From Ecdyonurus torrentis (lineage: Eukaryota; Arthropoda; Insecta; Ephemeroptera; Heptageniidae): a stretch of DNA of 64,000 nucleotides. Positions within the stretch are counted from its first letter, which is position 1. Each line of letters begins with the position of its first letter. The notes beneath the pieces were generated by a model, which saw only the letters and a list, made by a program, of their open reading frames with translations, was not told the DNA's origin and did no database searches. Positions 46,080-58,604 of the stretch are shown here, one piece after another. The stretch covers positions 23,341,526 to 23,405,525 of the forward strand of contig OX439133.1 in the NCBI GenBank assembly GCA_949318235.1, in the 5' to 3' direction. The position numbers were made by a program, and so were the translations under genes.

Positions 46080-46687
46080 GGTATAGAGTACTTTTTATAT
46101 TTACTTGCGCCAAAACACCATATTTGATGAACTTAAATACATTTTTTGCAGCATTGTATTATACGTTATATAATGAATAACTTCATTTTCTTAGCAATAA
46201 AGAATTTATTTAATACAGAAATATTGTATTATAATTATAATATAACTGAAACGTATATTAAAGTTTTTCTTTTTGGTATTCCTTATTCTTATTTTTCCGG
46301 GCATTGGTAGGGTATAGTAGGGTAAACAGTTTTTTACAAAATAAATTACATACTTATATAAATGAAATATATTAGACAATTTGTAGACAAGCATGATTCA
46401 AGCTGTTACACTAGCGCCGTGATTGGCAGCCAAAACTACTATATTACAAAATACTGCTTTACAAAGGTTTGAGGTCTTGTTGTCACCTGAGCGCAAGAAT
46501 TCTGAGTGGTTATCTCTGTTTACGTCATACATTATATCGTTTCTGACCTTTAGTCAGCCTTATCAATACTTATCATATAATAGTTCAAATTGCCCCCATG
46601 CGTATCGCAGTGTTCCCTAGAGAGGGAAATTTAAAAATGCGTTTCTAAAAACATCAGCCAAGAGTTGGAAGATATGTAACGGACATT

Positions 46688-46899
46688 GATGACAATCAAC
46701 TTTGGTTATCCAAATGTAAGGCGCGTATTTTTGGGTACAAGAAAACAGGGTTTACGAACAGCATTAATGATATTCGATTCGTAAACACTGTTATCCTTCT
46801 CCAAAAAATGCGCAATTGCATTTAAAAAGCATTAGGCGATGGTCATTATTTTTGTGGTTTAGGTTAATAGGGCATTAGAAATAGGGTTTACGAACATAA
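46688..46899. mobile_element. MITE family E, two adjoining degraded copies
   Basis: GAAAACAGGGTTTACGAACA with GCATTAATG at 46741-46770 is followed by TTCGTAAACACTGTTATCCT and a second GGGTTTACGAACA near 46884. Confidence 0.5.
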
Positions 46900-46964
46900 T
46901 TTTATTCTTGATATAGCCCGCACATGATACCACGAGCATTTTGGCGCAAATATTTTTGATGGGT

Positions 46965-46995
<31 letters not shown>

Positions 46996-47196
46996 AAGTT
47001 AGTTCTGAATTGATAAATTCTTAATTTTCTTCATTTCTTCAATCATAAACATTATATCCGTCACGACTAAAAAAACAAACAACAACAACAAAACAACAAC
47101 AACAAAACAACAACAACAATAACATCTTGCAAACTGTGGTTTAAAAACAACTTGATGTGAAATTATATTTATATTTTTATTAATTAATAATAAATA

Positions 47197-47316
47197 CAGC
47201 TCTGGCTAAAAGTTCCCGAACGGGGCAGTGGCGGCCGCTGCGTTTTCTCATAACGATAACATAGAGTTGTTGCGGGTTGCCTATGCAAATCGTTCGGGAA
47301 CTTTTGGCCAGAGCTG
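47197..47316 (+). mobile_element. 120-bp Tc1/mariner-like MITE, copy 1
   Basis: CAGCTCTGGCTAAAAGTTC at the left and GAACTTTTGGCCAGAGCTG at the right, with TA on both sides (47195-47196, 47317-47318). The TGGCCAAAAGTT-type end is widespread in Tc1-like elements. The GC-rich centre GGGGCAGTGGCGGCCGCTGC is shared with copy 2. Confidence 0.85.
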
Positions 47317-47940
47317 TACATTAAACGCAAAGAGAGAAAAACGTATTTTACCGGTACCGGTAAAAATTTGAATGAGAGATATAGACATACATTTCTTTAA
47401 CGTATATTAAGCCTGTATAAAAGCCTATATATATAAATTTCAAAAAGAAAATTTGAATTTAAATTTATATGAAGATAAAGCGCAAACTCACAATAATTAT
47501 GAGTGAAATCTGCCTATAGAACAAGAGAGAGTAAAAGAGAGAGAGAGAGAGGAGAGAGCAAAAAAAAAATAACAGTAGCACCCTATAAAGATGCTCACAC
47601 AGTTGCATATATTTAGTTAGTAGATGTACGCCGGGCAAGCAAGAGAGAGCACACGCGGTATATCGATTCTCCCTCTCTCTGTATATAACTTCCCCTAAAT
47701 ATTGATCTTTTTTAGTACCGAACAGTATGGCGTCACAGTATGATGTTTAGACTTGAAATAATACAAAAATAAGAGTATATATATATATATGTATTTTTTA
47801 AAGTAGTAGGTATAGCGTGTTTAGTAACAATTGAAGATATCAATATAAATAACGTCGTGGCTCGTGGTTCCATAGTTAAACGTTCTTTTGCGAGTTCTGT
47901 ACGCGACGTTAATACAGTAGTTTGGAGGAAATCTGATTTA

Positions 47941-47980
47941 ATGAGTGATCAGGATAACGTGGCTTTTCTAGCAGGTACTT
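47941..47980 (+). CDS. Candidate alternative first coding exon of the aminopeptidase
   Basis: An ATG opens 13 codons (MSDQDNVAFLAG and one more) plus one base, then ACTT|GTAAGTAA, a full consensus donor. The exon ends in phase 1, the same as exon 1 at 4326, so it could splice in frame to exon 2 at 56227 and swap the cytosolic tail. A TATATAA lies upstream at 47682-47688. The upstream frame is open back to 47773 without another in-frame ATG. Phase agreement has a one-in-three chance of being accidental and no conserved sequence supports it, so this is a hypothesis. Confidence 0.25.
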
Positions 47981-48129
47981 GTAAGTAATTATTATGTTTT
48001 TTTATATTGTTTAATACATAAGTTCTCAATAAATAGTTTGTCTTGTATTTCTGTGTAGTGTTTGTTTTTTGGTATACTGTAGCTACATATGTATGCCGGT
48101 ATACTATTCATTATGCATCCAATATATTT

Positions 48130-49090
48130 TTATACACATGAAAAGAATAAATTGCCTAATTTATGAGCGTACTAATAGGTACTTGTGATTACTTACAGTA
48201 TTATTTTTATATTTTGTTCCTAATTTTTAATACATATAAGTTTTCAATAATTATAGTTCTACTGTATATATTGTTTTTTTGGTAGCTATGTATGCCGGTA
48301 TAATAATGTATTATGCATCCAATGTATTGTTATACACACACGAAAGGAATAAATTTTCTAATTTATAAGCGTTGCTAGCAGAGTTGAAAATGATTAAATT
48401 ATTTTGTTATATTTGTCAATTTATATACGTGCCGGTATCGTCAAGGAAAATATTTTTTGAATGCATTTTTTACACATGGAAAGATTAAATTATGTAATTT
48501 ATTTATTGTTATTTATTTATTCCACCACATACATTGCAGTTAGCGTATAAAATACATAGTCAAATATTAAATATAAAAATATGTAAAAGCAAAATAGATA
48601 AAAAGAGAAGAAAAAAATGGCTGTACCACTATGGCATAAATACAGCATAAATTAGAAAAAATATAAGTAAATGTGCTGTATAAGAAAAGAATACATATGA
48701 AGTATAATTTATGCTGTGTTTATGCCATTATAGCATAAATAAATAATAAATTAGAAAAATATAAATATAGTTGTGCTGTACATGGAAAGAATGTCACGTA
48801 AATTATGCTGTATTTATGCCACTATAGCATAAATTAGAACAATATATAACTGTGTTGTACAAGGAAAGAATACATTACATAATTTGATTATAATAACATA
48901 TAATATACAGAATAAATTATAAAAACATAAATAATTATGCTATGTACAACATAATATTTCTGCTGTGTAACATAGTTATTATATTATGCAGTATATAGCA
49001 TACTTATGCTGTATTGAGAATATTGTGCTGAAAATGTATGTACTAGCATAATTATTATATATTTATTTTTGTCCATATCTGTACAAAAAT
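48130..49090 (+). repeat. Cluster of MITE family F copies and fragments
   Basis: The family F left end (AAAGAATAAATT..TAATTTATG) occurs at about 48143, 48343, 48479, 48784 and 48861. The most complete copy runs from about 48780 to 49075, ending TAATTATTATATATTTATTT. ATTATGC and GCATAAAT palindromes fill the interior. Confidence 0.5.
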
Positions 49091-49573
49091 ATAAACATAA
49101 TAATTATGCTATAGCTATACTTGCCTCAAAAAGCCTGAGTTACCTGCCGTTCGACCTTTTACGGTATCGCCCAACCGCCCCCCTTTGAAATGCGTACGAG
49201 AAATGGGCGATACATTAGTGGTAAAACTATAAATCGACTGAGGTTTTTTGAGTCTAGTATAGCTAAATGCAGCAATATTTTACTTAACATCATAATTTAT
49301 GCTGTAATTTAATTTTACATAGATCAGATGTTTAGCATTATTACTCATGTTATTACAAAAAAAAAAAAAAAAAAGTAAATAAAAAATGAAAAGTGCTCTA
49401 CAATATAGCAATGGTTCAATGCAGCATACTTTTTTTTTTCCCCCATAATGTATCACTTACATATTTTCTTCTTTCATTTGTAACGTATAGAAAAAAAATA
49501 TATGTGATACTTATTTATAAAGAAATGTATATTCAATGCATTATTATTTTATTTTTAGAGTGCACTTGAAAAA

Positions 49574-49700
49574 ACTAGTGTTGAAAAGCTTTTAAACAGT
49601 TTTGTTATATGTGAATTATTGTGAAGAATTTAATGGTTATGACGTCACTAAAGTGTTAAAATTCTAACGATACAAACATAAGTGAAGTCATCATCATATT
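49574..49700. mobile_element. MITE family C, partial copy
   Basis: AAAGCTTTTAAACAGTTTTG, then GGTTATGACGTCACTAAAG and ATTCTAACGATA match the left part of family C. Confidence 0.5.
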
Positions 49701-50844
49701 ATAGATCCTAATAGAAAAACATAGAATAACGTAACAATTAATATTTATAAGAATGTAAATAAACGTTACTGAAATTTAGCAAGTACACAGACAAAATAAA
49801 TACGTATAATTAAGAATTATGCTAACTTATTATAATAGTAATAAGTTAATTCATGGTTTTTATTGTGCAAAATCAGACATCTAAGTTTAACCAAACTGTA
49901 CAGTACAGTCAGTTACAATTACATTGATTGTGTTGGGCAACATTACAAATTATTTTAAATAATTGTAATAGCAAAGTTTAATTAAAATTAGTCAATTTAC
50001 TGTTTCAAATTTTAATTTAAGTTCTATTATTTTTCACTTAAATTTTATAATTGATAATATTTAATACTAGTTGAAAAGAGAAACACACACAATTTCACAC
50101 AATTTTGAACAATATGTACAATATACATCATATTCTATGCTATATTTCATAAGTAACTAGCATTAAAAATACTGTTGTTGTTGTATAATTATATTTATGT
50201 TGTTCTAATTTTGCATGCATAATTATTAAACATATTCATTTTTGTTTGCAAATTATAAAATATATATTTTCTATATATACATTTTGTAATTAGTTATTTT
50301 TGCAATTAAAAAAATTATATCCTTTGTGTAAAAACAACAACCACTTTTACCTCTTAAGATAAAATATTAAAGTCAATTTGTTACGTGGTGTATTTCAAGT
50401 CAAGACGTGTATCGTAGCCATGTGTACCAGTGTGGAATTTTGATATCAGCTTGATTTATTAATACCACTGAACATTGCTATACTTTCTCTGATGAAAGTT
50501 GGAAAAATCCATGGACAATTTATGGAATTAAATTTTAGAGAATTGTAAAAATATAAAATCTTTTTTTTTTTTTTTTTTTTCCCTTTTCAAAAAGCATAAA
50601 AGTTGCGTTTTATAAATTTTGCTTGAGTCATAAAATATGAAATTTTTTGAATTTTTTATAAAAAATTTTCTAGTAGAAAATTCTAGATTAAGAATCATGG
50701 AATAAATCTGAATTTATAGCGATGCTAATATTTTCTTTGATATAATAGACAGCTTCAAATAATCAGCACTTGTCATTGACAAGGGTCTTTAGATCGATCA
50801 CTGGCAAGAGTCATCATTATTTTTATGTTAATTTTGGCCTGGTA

Positions 50845-51055
50845 TAAGTTATTGTTCACATGCGTAACATAAAAGTTAGGCGCATCGACGGATAAACAAA
50901 GTTGGAACAATGTAAAAAAATGGAGCTGTTCACATTGGTTTTGCCGACAATTACATATAGTGAACGTATCCATTTGTTTACATATCCATCTTTGTTTATC
51001 TGTTGACGTGCTTCAATGCGCATATCCTTTACATTAAATGTGAACAATACTTAAG
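50845..51055. mobile_element. Foldback MITE family B, copy 2
   Basis: ATTGTTCACATGCG and GATAAACAAAGTTGGAACAA at the left match TTTGTTTATCTGTTGACG and TGTGAACAATACTTA at the right. Diverged from 14779-14972. Confidence 0.6.
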
Positions 51056-51267
51056 GGTTAAAATTTTTAATTCCTGCTCCCTTCAGATACTTAAATATGC
51101 ACTTTAAATCACACATCACTATAAAATAAAAAGCACAGTTTTAAAAGTATTTGGGACGTAAACTAGCCTTAGTAATTGAAGGGAAAGGGTGAAAAACGTG
51201 TGCTAATTTGACTCTAAGTTACAGGGTTACATATTTTAGGTTTCGGCAGTAATTTAAGTTTATTATT

Positions 51268-51552
51268 CTAAAAAATGGTGCATTACTTCAGTTACAAATC
51301 CTAACTTATTTGAAATAACAACTTTTGAGTTATTATTAGTATAGCTAAAATAATGCATTTTAGCAAGTAATTAACAAGAACTATTTTAAGTTTTGAGTTC
51401 TTTTCAGTTCTTTTCGGTTATTTTTAGTTAAATTAGCTATATTTTGCTAAAATGCATTATTTTAGCTGCTCATGATAAAAATAACTCAAAAGTGTTTATT
51501 TCAAAAAAGTAAGGATTTGTAACTGAATTAATGCATCATTTTTTTGAGTGAT
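51268..51552. mobile_element. Foldback MITE family G, intact copy
   Basis: Arms of about 120 bp: AATGGTGCATTAC..CAGTTACAAATCCTAACTT and AGCTAAAATAATGCATTTTA at the left against TAAAATGCATTATTTTAGCT and AAGGATTTGTAACTGAATTA at the right. Ends TTTTTTTGAG. Explains the split copy at 1-160 and 802-861. Confidence 0.75.
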
Positions 51553-52545
51553 CATTTTAATTGCATCCCATATACACAACTATAATATAACGAAAATAAA
51601 ATTACTTCATATAAAATATAATAATATAATATATCATGCTAGAGCTTCAAGGCAAGTTTTTGTATCTTTTTACGAGTTTTTTATAAGTATATTAATTATG
51701 TAATATTGCCTATGTCAATAATAACTGTACATAAATAACCACTTCCACAAATTAAATAAAGAGCAACATAACTTTATGTAATGTATTACTTAAATTAATT
51801 AAAAATTGATTTTGTTTTTATGTTGAAAGTTTTATGCTTACATTGAAAAGCTAACTTTTAATATATTAAATGAAATGTTTATTTGCTTTTCGTTATTTAT
51901 ATTTCACTTATAAAATAGTTGAAAATTGCGCTTCGACTCCATATTTACATATTTACATATTATAATAGATAATAGACATAATATTATTCATTTTTGTCGA
52001 AATAAAATTTCTCAGTTTTTAATAAAATAATAGTAATAATAATAATAAAATAACTGAAACTGAAGGTTCAAAAAAAAAAAAAAAAAAAAAAAAAAACAAG
52101 TCACAATAATTTATAAAAATATTGAAACTAAAAGTTAAGACTCTAATTTTCTATTAATTGGAAGATTTTTAAAAATTTATGACTTTGAAAATATTTTTAA
52201 TTAAAGTTACAATGAGAGACGATAAATATGAACTGTCAATACTCGCACAATTGCATCATAAATCAAAAGAATGTGGAAAATACCACGTTAAAAATAAATG
52301 TAATTACGCTAATCTTTTTGATTTTGAAATATATTGCGAATAAAATAAAATAAATAGACTATCTAAGACAAACTTTTGTAATCTTGTATAATTTGATTAT
52401 ATATCTTTATATTCCTCAAAGTATTTTAATAAAAATAAATATTTTGTATAATATATAGTTATAACACTCCATTTACAATAACTTTTATTGAATACAATAT
52501 AATTTATGCTAGCATAAATATTGGCTTTGATAACACAATTATATA

Positions 52546-52666
52546 CAGCTCTGGCCAAAAGTTTGAGAATGATTTGTATGAGGCAACACTCTACCACACT
52601 TTGTTATCTTTATGGGAAAATGCTGCGGCCTCCGCTGCCCCGTTCTTGAACTTTTGGCCAGAGCTG
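52546..52666 (-). mobile_element. 121-bp Tc1/mariner-like MITE, copy 2
   Basis: CAGCTCTGGCCAAAAGTTTG and GAACTTTTGGCCAGAGCTG with flanking TA (52544-52545, 52667-52668). The GC-rich centre GCGGCCTCCGCTGCCCCGTT is the complement of copy 1, so the orientation is opposite. Confidence 0.85.
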
Positions 52667-52679
52667 TACACATGTATAA

Positions 52680-52895
52680 GAGAAATTACGTAATTTATGC
52701 TGCTTTTATATGTCAGTATAGTATGATTTTGGATAAATTTGAACAAGATAAATAATTATGCGACATAGAACATCATATTTATGCTATATAATATGATTTG
52801 ATTATTATGCATGATAGCATAAATTAGTTTGTATTGTTGCTTAAAATGAGGTAGCATAAACATAACGTATTTATTTTTGTCAATTTATGTTGTTC
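52680..52895 (+). mobile_element. MITE family F, copy
   Basis: Begins AGAAATTACGTAATTTATGC and ends ACGTATTTATTTTTGTCAAT. Lies directly after the Tc1-like MITE. Confidence 0.5.
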
Positions 52896-53269
52896 TATTA
52901 ACTAGCAAGATGCAATGTAAAATGCTATAATGACAAAAATAAAGCATTCAAGTTATTTATTTTATGTTTTTTAATAGCTATTTTTTCTCCTTAAATGTTA
53001 TCTGTAAATTGTAATTATGTAAAGTGAAATAAAAAATTATAAAATTCATTTAATTATAGAAGTGTAAGTAAGTAAGGTTAACAAGATAAGGTCATTATTG
53101 TAATATTTAATTACAGTACTTAGCCAGCACGCTAGCTAAGTTTCAGTTATAGGTCACGTGAGGGGGGTTGTGTTGTTGTCACTCACCAAAGTCACGAATA
53201 TACACGTGCACGTGAATACAACAAAATATACTTTGTATATAATAATAATATTTTGACTTCTTTAGCTTT

Positions 53270-53377
53270 TTAAACTCTGTTTTCTTGCACTAAATAATGC
53301 GCATTCCATTTGATTAACCATAGGTGATCGTCATTTTAGGAGCAAAAAAAAAAAAAGGGTTTACGAACAGCATTAGT
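53270..53377. mobile_element. MITE family E, copy
   Basis: AAACTCTGTTTTCTTGCAC at the left, GATCGTCATTTTAGGAGCA in the middle and GGGTTTACGAACAGCATTA at the right, with an A-run inserted. Confidence 0.6.
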
Positions 53378-53617
53378 GTATTTCTATTATCAATACTCGC
53401 ATCAGGCAGAGGATATCAGTTACCGCGGGATTTGACGATTTGACTAAAAAAATTTAAGGCAAGAGAAGTTTGAAAATTTGCACAGTGATACATTATGGAT
53501 AAATTAGCTTCAAAAATGTAAAAAATAATAATAATAAAAAAAAAAAAACTTGGAACCGTGTCATTAAGCTAGATTTTTAAGTTACATATTTTTTTATTAA
53601 GTTTTAATCACACAAGT

Positions 53618-53835
53618 ATAAAGAATAAATGACGTAATTTATGCTGTATTTATGTCATTATAGCATAAATAATGCTAAATAAAAAACAAAATAAATTTAT
53701 GATGTAAAACATAATATTTATGCTATTTTATACAGTTATTACGCAGTATAACATAGATTACGCTGTATATTGAACAAATTGTGCTGAAAATGAGCTAGCA
53801 TAATTATTACGTATGTATTTTTGTCTGATAATGTT
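53618..53835 (+). mobile_element. MITE family F, copy
   Basis: AAAGAATAAATGACGTAATT at the left and ATTATTACGTATGTATTTTT at the right, with the standard TTATGC-rich interior. Confidence 0.55.
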
Positions 53836-54274
53836 ATTTTTGCCCATGTTAATTTCATTAATTGTTTTCTCTCTTATCTGATAGTCACGGGTTCTGAAAT
53901 AATTTTTAATATAGATGTTACTATTAACTTTCAAATGGCATTATATATAAAATTTTAAAGTTTTTTTATATATATTTTGAGATTCAAAGGCCATCTAAAT
54001 ACAACCCTCAAGGGCGAATGGTCTTTTTAGTTAATTTTTTAAGGTCAGTGATGTTGCGAATTAAATTTTGCAAAAAGTGAGGTTTCATGGTGCATTGAAC
54101 GCATAAATTTATGGTGTATTTATGTTTAGTACCATATTGCTAAATTAGAAAAAGCATAAATAATTATACGATACAACATATTATTTATACATTTAGTTAT
54201 TATGAAGCATATAGCATAGAATATGCTAAATCAAACAAATTTTATGGTAATGGTAAAAAAAAATTGGATAAAAG

Positions 54275-54436
54275 AACACTTGCAATGAACGAATCTTTGT
54301 TTAATTTGCATTTCAAATGGTATTGTTGGGTTGTTTCACAAATTAAGTGAAAGATTTTTAAATCTTTCACTTAATTTGTGCAACAATGCTTTTTGAAACA
54401 GCCGTTACTTTTCAATGCAAGTGGTCTATTATAAAT
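54275..54436. mobile_element. Foldback MITE family H, copy 1
   Basis: ACTTGCAATGAACGAATC and CACAAATTAAGTGAAAGATT at the left pair with AATCTTTCACTTAATTTGTG and TTCAATGCAAGTGGTCTA at the right. The centre is an almost loop-free palindrome. A relative lies at 58420-58556. Confidence 0.65.
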
Positions 54437-55635
54437 TCCTAATAACGTATTTATTTTTTCCATGTGAGCTAGAAAATAATCAAACTGTGAGAAGCCAACA
54501 ATACTAGCAAAAAAGCTTTTGTTCCTGTCTTCATTAAACATGCTTTCTTATAAAGCAATGAAGCAGCTATAATAACTTGACTTAGAAAATTTTCTCGATA
54601 TACTGAAATTTTTACTTTGCTAAACTTTGAAGCTTTTGGTTTACTAAATTTGAAACCACTTTGATGAAAATATAATTTATACATTGACATTTAGGATAAC
54701 AAGAGCTTTAAGGATCAGTAAACTTTAGTAAATTTTCTAAGTCTAACTTCAGTTACAACTGTTTCATTCTTCCATAAGAAAGCACGTTAAATCAAGACAG
54801 TTAGACAAAGTCGTCTGCTAGCACTTTGTTAGTATTGTTTTTCTTTCAGTTTGTTTATTTTCTCATTGATTCTATTTCTTATCTATTTTCTATTATGATA
54901 TATTTTCTACTGAATGCGACAAAAAGGAGTCTTAAATCGTTTTTAAGACTTTTTTCCACTTAAAAGAAAACCTTTTACGGAATTTAAATTATTTTTGAAG
55001 CTGAAACCGATTGAAGACATTTCGGTAACGCTACTAACTTAAAAAAAAAAAAGCATATATTTGTTTATTAAAAAAATTGTAAGCGTCATTTAAATTACTC
55101 GGTTCCAACTGCATTAGTTGTCTTAAAAGTCACTTAGAGGATGCTCTCGTAATCTTAAAAGATAGAAAATTTTCTGTTTTACAGAACAGTATTCATTCGT
55201 TACCATCGATCACAAAAGCACTATTTAATTATTCAAATAATATTTAAATAATATTTCAAATCTATTTTCAAATATTTAAATTTTAACCTATATATCTATC
55301 GACATAATAGTCATTCATCGACTAAACTTCAAGTTTTAATTCATACATATATTTTATATATTTATAGCAGTCACGATTTTATTATATTTATTCACGCTAC
55401 CATATTGATCTTTAAAGCAAGTCACGTCAACAAGTCAAAGTCACTGACATTTAAATATTCACGAACACGGCATTCGTGACGTCATAACATATGATTTTTA
55501 CACGCAAATTTTGTCTGGTATAATAATCGTATGAAACTAAACATATGTGACCGGCGTAATAATGTAAATATGAAGAATATGTATTTTTTTAATGGATTTT
55601 ACAGCGCCATAGTTATAAAAAACATCAAAATGCTA

Positions 55636-56073
55636 TGAATGAATGAATGAATGAATGAATGAATGAATGAATGAATGAATGAATGAATGAATGAATGAAT
55701 GAATGAATGAATGAATGAATGAATGAATGAATGAATGAATGAATGAATGAATGAATGAATGAATGAATGAATGAATGAATGAATGAATGAATGAATGAAT
55801 GAATGAATGAATGAATGAATGAATGAATGAATGAATGAATGAATGAATGAATGAATGAATGAATGAATGAATGAATGAATGAATGAATGAATGAATGAAT
55901 GAATGAATGAATGAATGAATGAATGAATGAATGAATGAATGAATGAATGAATGAATGAATGAATGAATGAATGAATGAATGAATGAATGAATGAATGAAT
56001 GAATGAATGAATGAATGAATGAATGAATGAATGAATGAATGAATGAATGAATGAATGAATGAATGAATGAATG
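55636..56073 (+). repeat. (GAAT)n tetranucleotide array
   Basis: About 437 bp, roughly 109 units, ending only about 155 bp upstream of exon 2. Confidence 0.98.
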
Positions 56074-56226
56074 AACATTTTGTATAAAATCAAAAATCTT
56101 TTGTTTATTTACAGTTTTTCAGTTTCCTCCACTAATTATATGGCACTTAATTATGTGATACTAATTAATTATGCTGCTAATTAAGTGTATTGTTAATTAC
56201 TCATGTTAATTACTGTTTGGTTACAG

Positions 56227-56379
56227 CCGGAGACAGTCAAAGCAGCAACAAGCGAAGTTTGTACGAGAGAAATGGGGTCGCAGTTTGTTCACAAAAACGA
56301 GCTCTCGCCATCGCGGCTGCCGTCTTTGCAAGTTTATTCGCAATATCACTCATTATTGCGTTTGCGGGATCGCAAGATG
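56227..56379 (+). CDS. M1 aminopeptidase, exon 2 (membrane anchor)
   Basis: 153 bases between TTACAG and GTAAGT, phase 1 to phase 1, coding for residues 34-84. It holds a polar, basic stretch (SNKRSLYERNG, then SQKR) followed by about 22 hydrophobic residues (59-80, from ALAIAAAVF to SLIIAFA), then GSQD. Positive residues before the segment and an acidic stalk after it predict a type II anchor with the enzyme outside the cell or in a vesicle lumen, as in LNPEP, ENPEP and ANPEP. Confidence 0.8.
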
Positions 56380-56504
56380 GTAAGTAAGATCTACACTGAA
56401 AAATAATATGTATTATTATTTTCACTAACATTATACAGCCCAACATGATAGTTACAAATTAGAATACAAAAAAAAAAAAAAAAAGGTTAGATTATACTCT
56501 GAAA

Positions 56505-56760
56505 GGCTGAGTGATTTTTAGACCGAGCTCCATCTTTTTAGACTGGTTTGACTTAAAATCCGGGTTGAGCTTCAAATCGAGCTTAAATTTGAAAACAAAG
56601 CCAAGTAAGCCAAGTAAGCTTGAGGTTTTAGCCAATCTTTGGAAAGAAGATCACAAAAAAAAAAAAAAAAGAGAAAAATATTTTTTTTTTCCTCGTGTTT
56701 TTAAAATCTAATATTTTTCACGAGTTACTCACGGCCTCAACTCAAGCGGTTTTGGCAGAT
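56505..56760. mobile_element. Degraded hAT-like element in intron 2
   Basis: GACTGGTTTGACTTAAAATC, CGGGTTGAGCTTCAAATCG, AGCTTAAATTTGAAAAC and CACGAGTTACTCACGGCCTC match the family at 10249-10775. Ends and target duplication are lost. Confidence 0.55.
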
Positions 56761-56823
56761 AAGATTATAGATTTTGTTGACTAAAGAACATCAAGGAACT
56801 TTACTCTGACATAATGTCCTTAG

Positions 56824-57012
56824 ATTGTCCGTGTGCACGAGGCTCCGGAGATGACGACGATCTTGAAGAACATGAACAAACTATGCCTAAATCACCCAAG
56901 GCCACTAATGGAGAACCATATCCGTGGAACAGTCTAAGACTACCAGATTTTATCAGACCTATCAGATATAATCTTACCATTCATCCTAATCTTACTACTT
57001 ATTACGTCAAAG
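56824..57012 (+). CDS. M1 aminopeptidase, exon 3 (stalk and start of domain I)
   Basis: 189 bases from TCCTTAG to AAAG|GTACGT, residues 85-147 plus a shared codon. It has a short cysteine-containing acidic stalk (CPCARGSGDDDD then LEEHEQ), then PYPWNSLRLPDFIRPIRYNL, the usual opening of the M1 N-terminal beta domain (W..LRLP..I.P..Y.L), and HPNLTTYYVKG with an N-glycosylation sequon. Confidence 0.9.
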
Positions 57013-57138
57013 GTACGTGCAGGTGTTGGACCATTGATTATGCAGCTTGCAACGTTAATAGAAAACGTGTATTTTATGAAAGAACAATTTTTTTTAGTTA
57101 TGCAAATAATAATAATAATAATAAATTAGTACTATAGT

Positions 57139-57366
<228 letters not shown>

Positions 57367-57523
57367 TGTTTTAAAGTTGCAACAAGAGGCGATTTTTACA
57401 GCCTACTTATAGCAAATGCTTACAAAAAAAAAAGGACAATTGTATTTTATATTTAATTTTACTCATCACAACTGTTTATAATAATAATGCTAGAAATTTA
57501 AATTGCATGTTATTATTTTGCAG

Positions 57524-57606
57524 GTCAAGTAAGCATTGAGTTCACGGTGGACAAAGAAGTTAACTACCTGGTCCTGCATAGTAAGAACATCACAATCACA
57601 GATAAG
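57524..57606 (+). CDS. M1 aminopeptidase, exon 4
   Basis: 83 bases between TTTTGCAG and GTAAGC, completing a Gly codon and ending in phase 0 (residues 148-175). The content (QVSIEFTVDKEV then LVLHSKNITIT) is the beta-strand pair G.V.I.F.V...... .LH...L.I found in all M1 enzymes. Confidence 0.92.
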
Positions 57607-57690
57607 GTAAGCTTGTGATGTTATTTGTGTTTTTGTCGTTAGGATTTGAACGTTTAGTGACGTCATATCAGTTGTTTCTGCAATTTTTAA
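57607..57690. mobile_element. MITE family C fragment abutting the exon 4 donor
   Basis: AAGCTTGTGATGTTATTTGT, TCGTTAGGATTTGAACGTTT and AGTGACGTCATA match the right half of family C. It begins within a few bases of the splice donor. Confidence 0.45.
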
Positions 57691-57968
57691 ATCAACAATA
57701 CATCAACATCAATCAATTAACCAATCAAATAATAAACAAATTCAATTGTTAAAATAAATTTCAATTTCAAAATAGGCAAATTCAATTCAATTCAAAATTG
57801 GCTTTATTGCAAAAAACATACAATGAGTGCCCCTGCATATAAACATGCTTATGCAACCTGCACAACACATTGGATTAACAAAAAGCCTACCTTGCAGGGG
57901 TTTTATAAATCATAAACCCGACTCCACGTATAGATTTGTGTATTTATAAAGGGTGGGAACCACTGATC

Positions 57969-58319
57969 TGTATGGTGGGAACTCATTTTTACTCAAAAAA
58001 AAAAACTCAACAGAAAGTACAGCCAAAATAGTTATATATTATTACTTTTAAAATATATTTAACACCTATTTTGTATACTGTATTGAAGTATTTAAATAAC
58101 TGTTTACTGTACTGATTTTCAAATAGTTTCATTCAGTCTCGGAAAAAAAAATCTGGTCATCTATTGACTAATTTATGAACTAATTTAATTTAATTTTCCG
58201 AGACTGAGAACACGCTATAACTATTACAAATTTAGTACTGAAAAAAATTAATAAAATGCATTTAAAAGGATGAATGTATTTCAAAATTAAAAAAATATTA
58301 CGTATTTTGGCTGTAAAAA

Positions 58320-58357
<38 letters not shown>

Positions 58358-58402
58358 GACAACTCTCCTTTCTGTTGAGTAAAAATGAGTTCCCACACTG
58401 GA
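57969..58402. mobile_element. Foldback element in intron 4
   Basis: TGGGAACTCATTTTTACTCA, CAACAGAAAG and TACAGCCAAAATA at the left recur inverted at the right (TATTTTGGCTGTA, CTTTCTGTTG, AGTAAAAATGAGTTCCCACA). A small internal hairpin CAGTCTCGGAAAA/TTTTCCGAGACTG (58134-58207) and a TA run (58325-58356) lie inside. Confidence 0.65.
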
Positions 58403-58419
58403 TAAAGCCAAATTTGAAT

Positions 58420-58556
58420 TGAATGGAGCACTTGCAGTGAACGAGCTTTTAAAATAAATTTGAATATTCTTAATGCATTACTTATGGTAAAATTGTTTTC
58501 ACTTACACGTTGCAACAATTAAAAACAATTCCTTGCAAGTGGTCCATTAAATTATA
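58420..58556. mobile_element. Foldback MITE family H, copy 2, near exon 5
   Basis: GAATGGAGCACTTGCAGTGA at the left and CCTTGCAAGTGGTCCATT at the right, about 137 bp. It ends about 50 bp before the exon 5 acceptor. Confidence 0.55.
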
Positions 58557-58604
58557 AACTAAAATCTGAATCACACAGTAACCTGTATATTCTTGACCCT
58601 TCAG

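Noticed and set aside
46423..46620. A 65-codon reading frame as a gene
   Set aside because: It has no homologous-looking motif and no splice-site support, and its length is within chance for this window.
54469..54690. A 73-codon reading frame on the minus strand as a small membrane protein gene
   Set aside because: It lies in repeat-rich intron DNA next to a foldback MITE, with no supporting motif or start context.
56814..56823. ATG at 56814 as the start of the aminopeptidase
   Set aside because: It lies in the intron upstream of a good acceptor (TCCTTAG ending at 56823). Using it would omit the membrane anchor exon, whose phase fits exactly.
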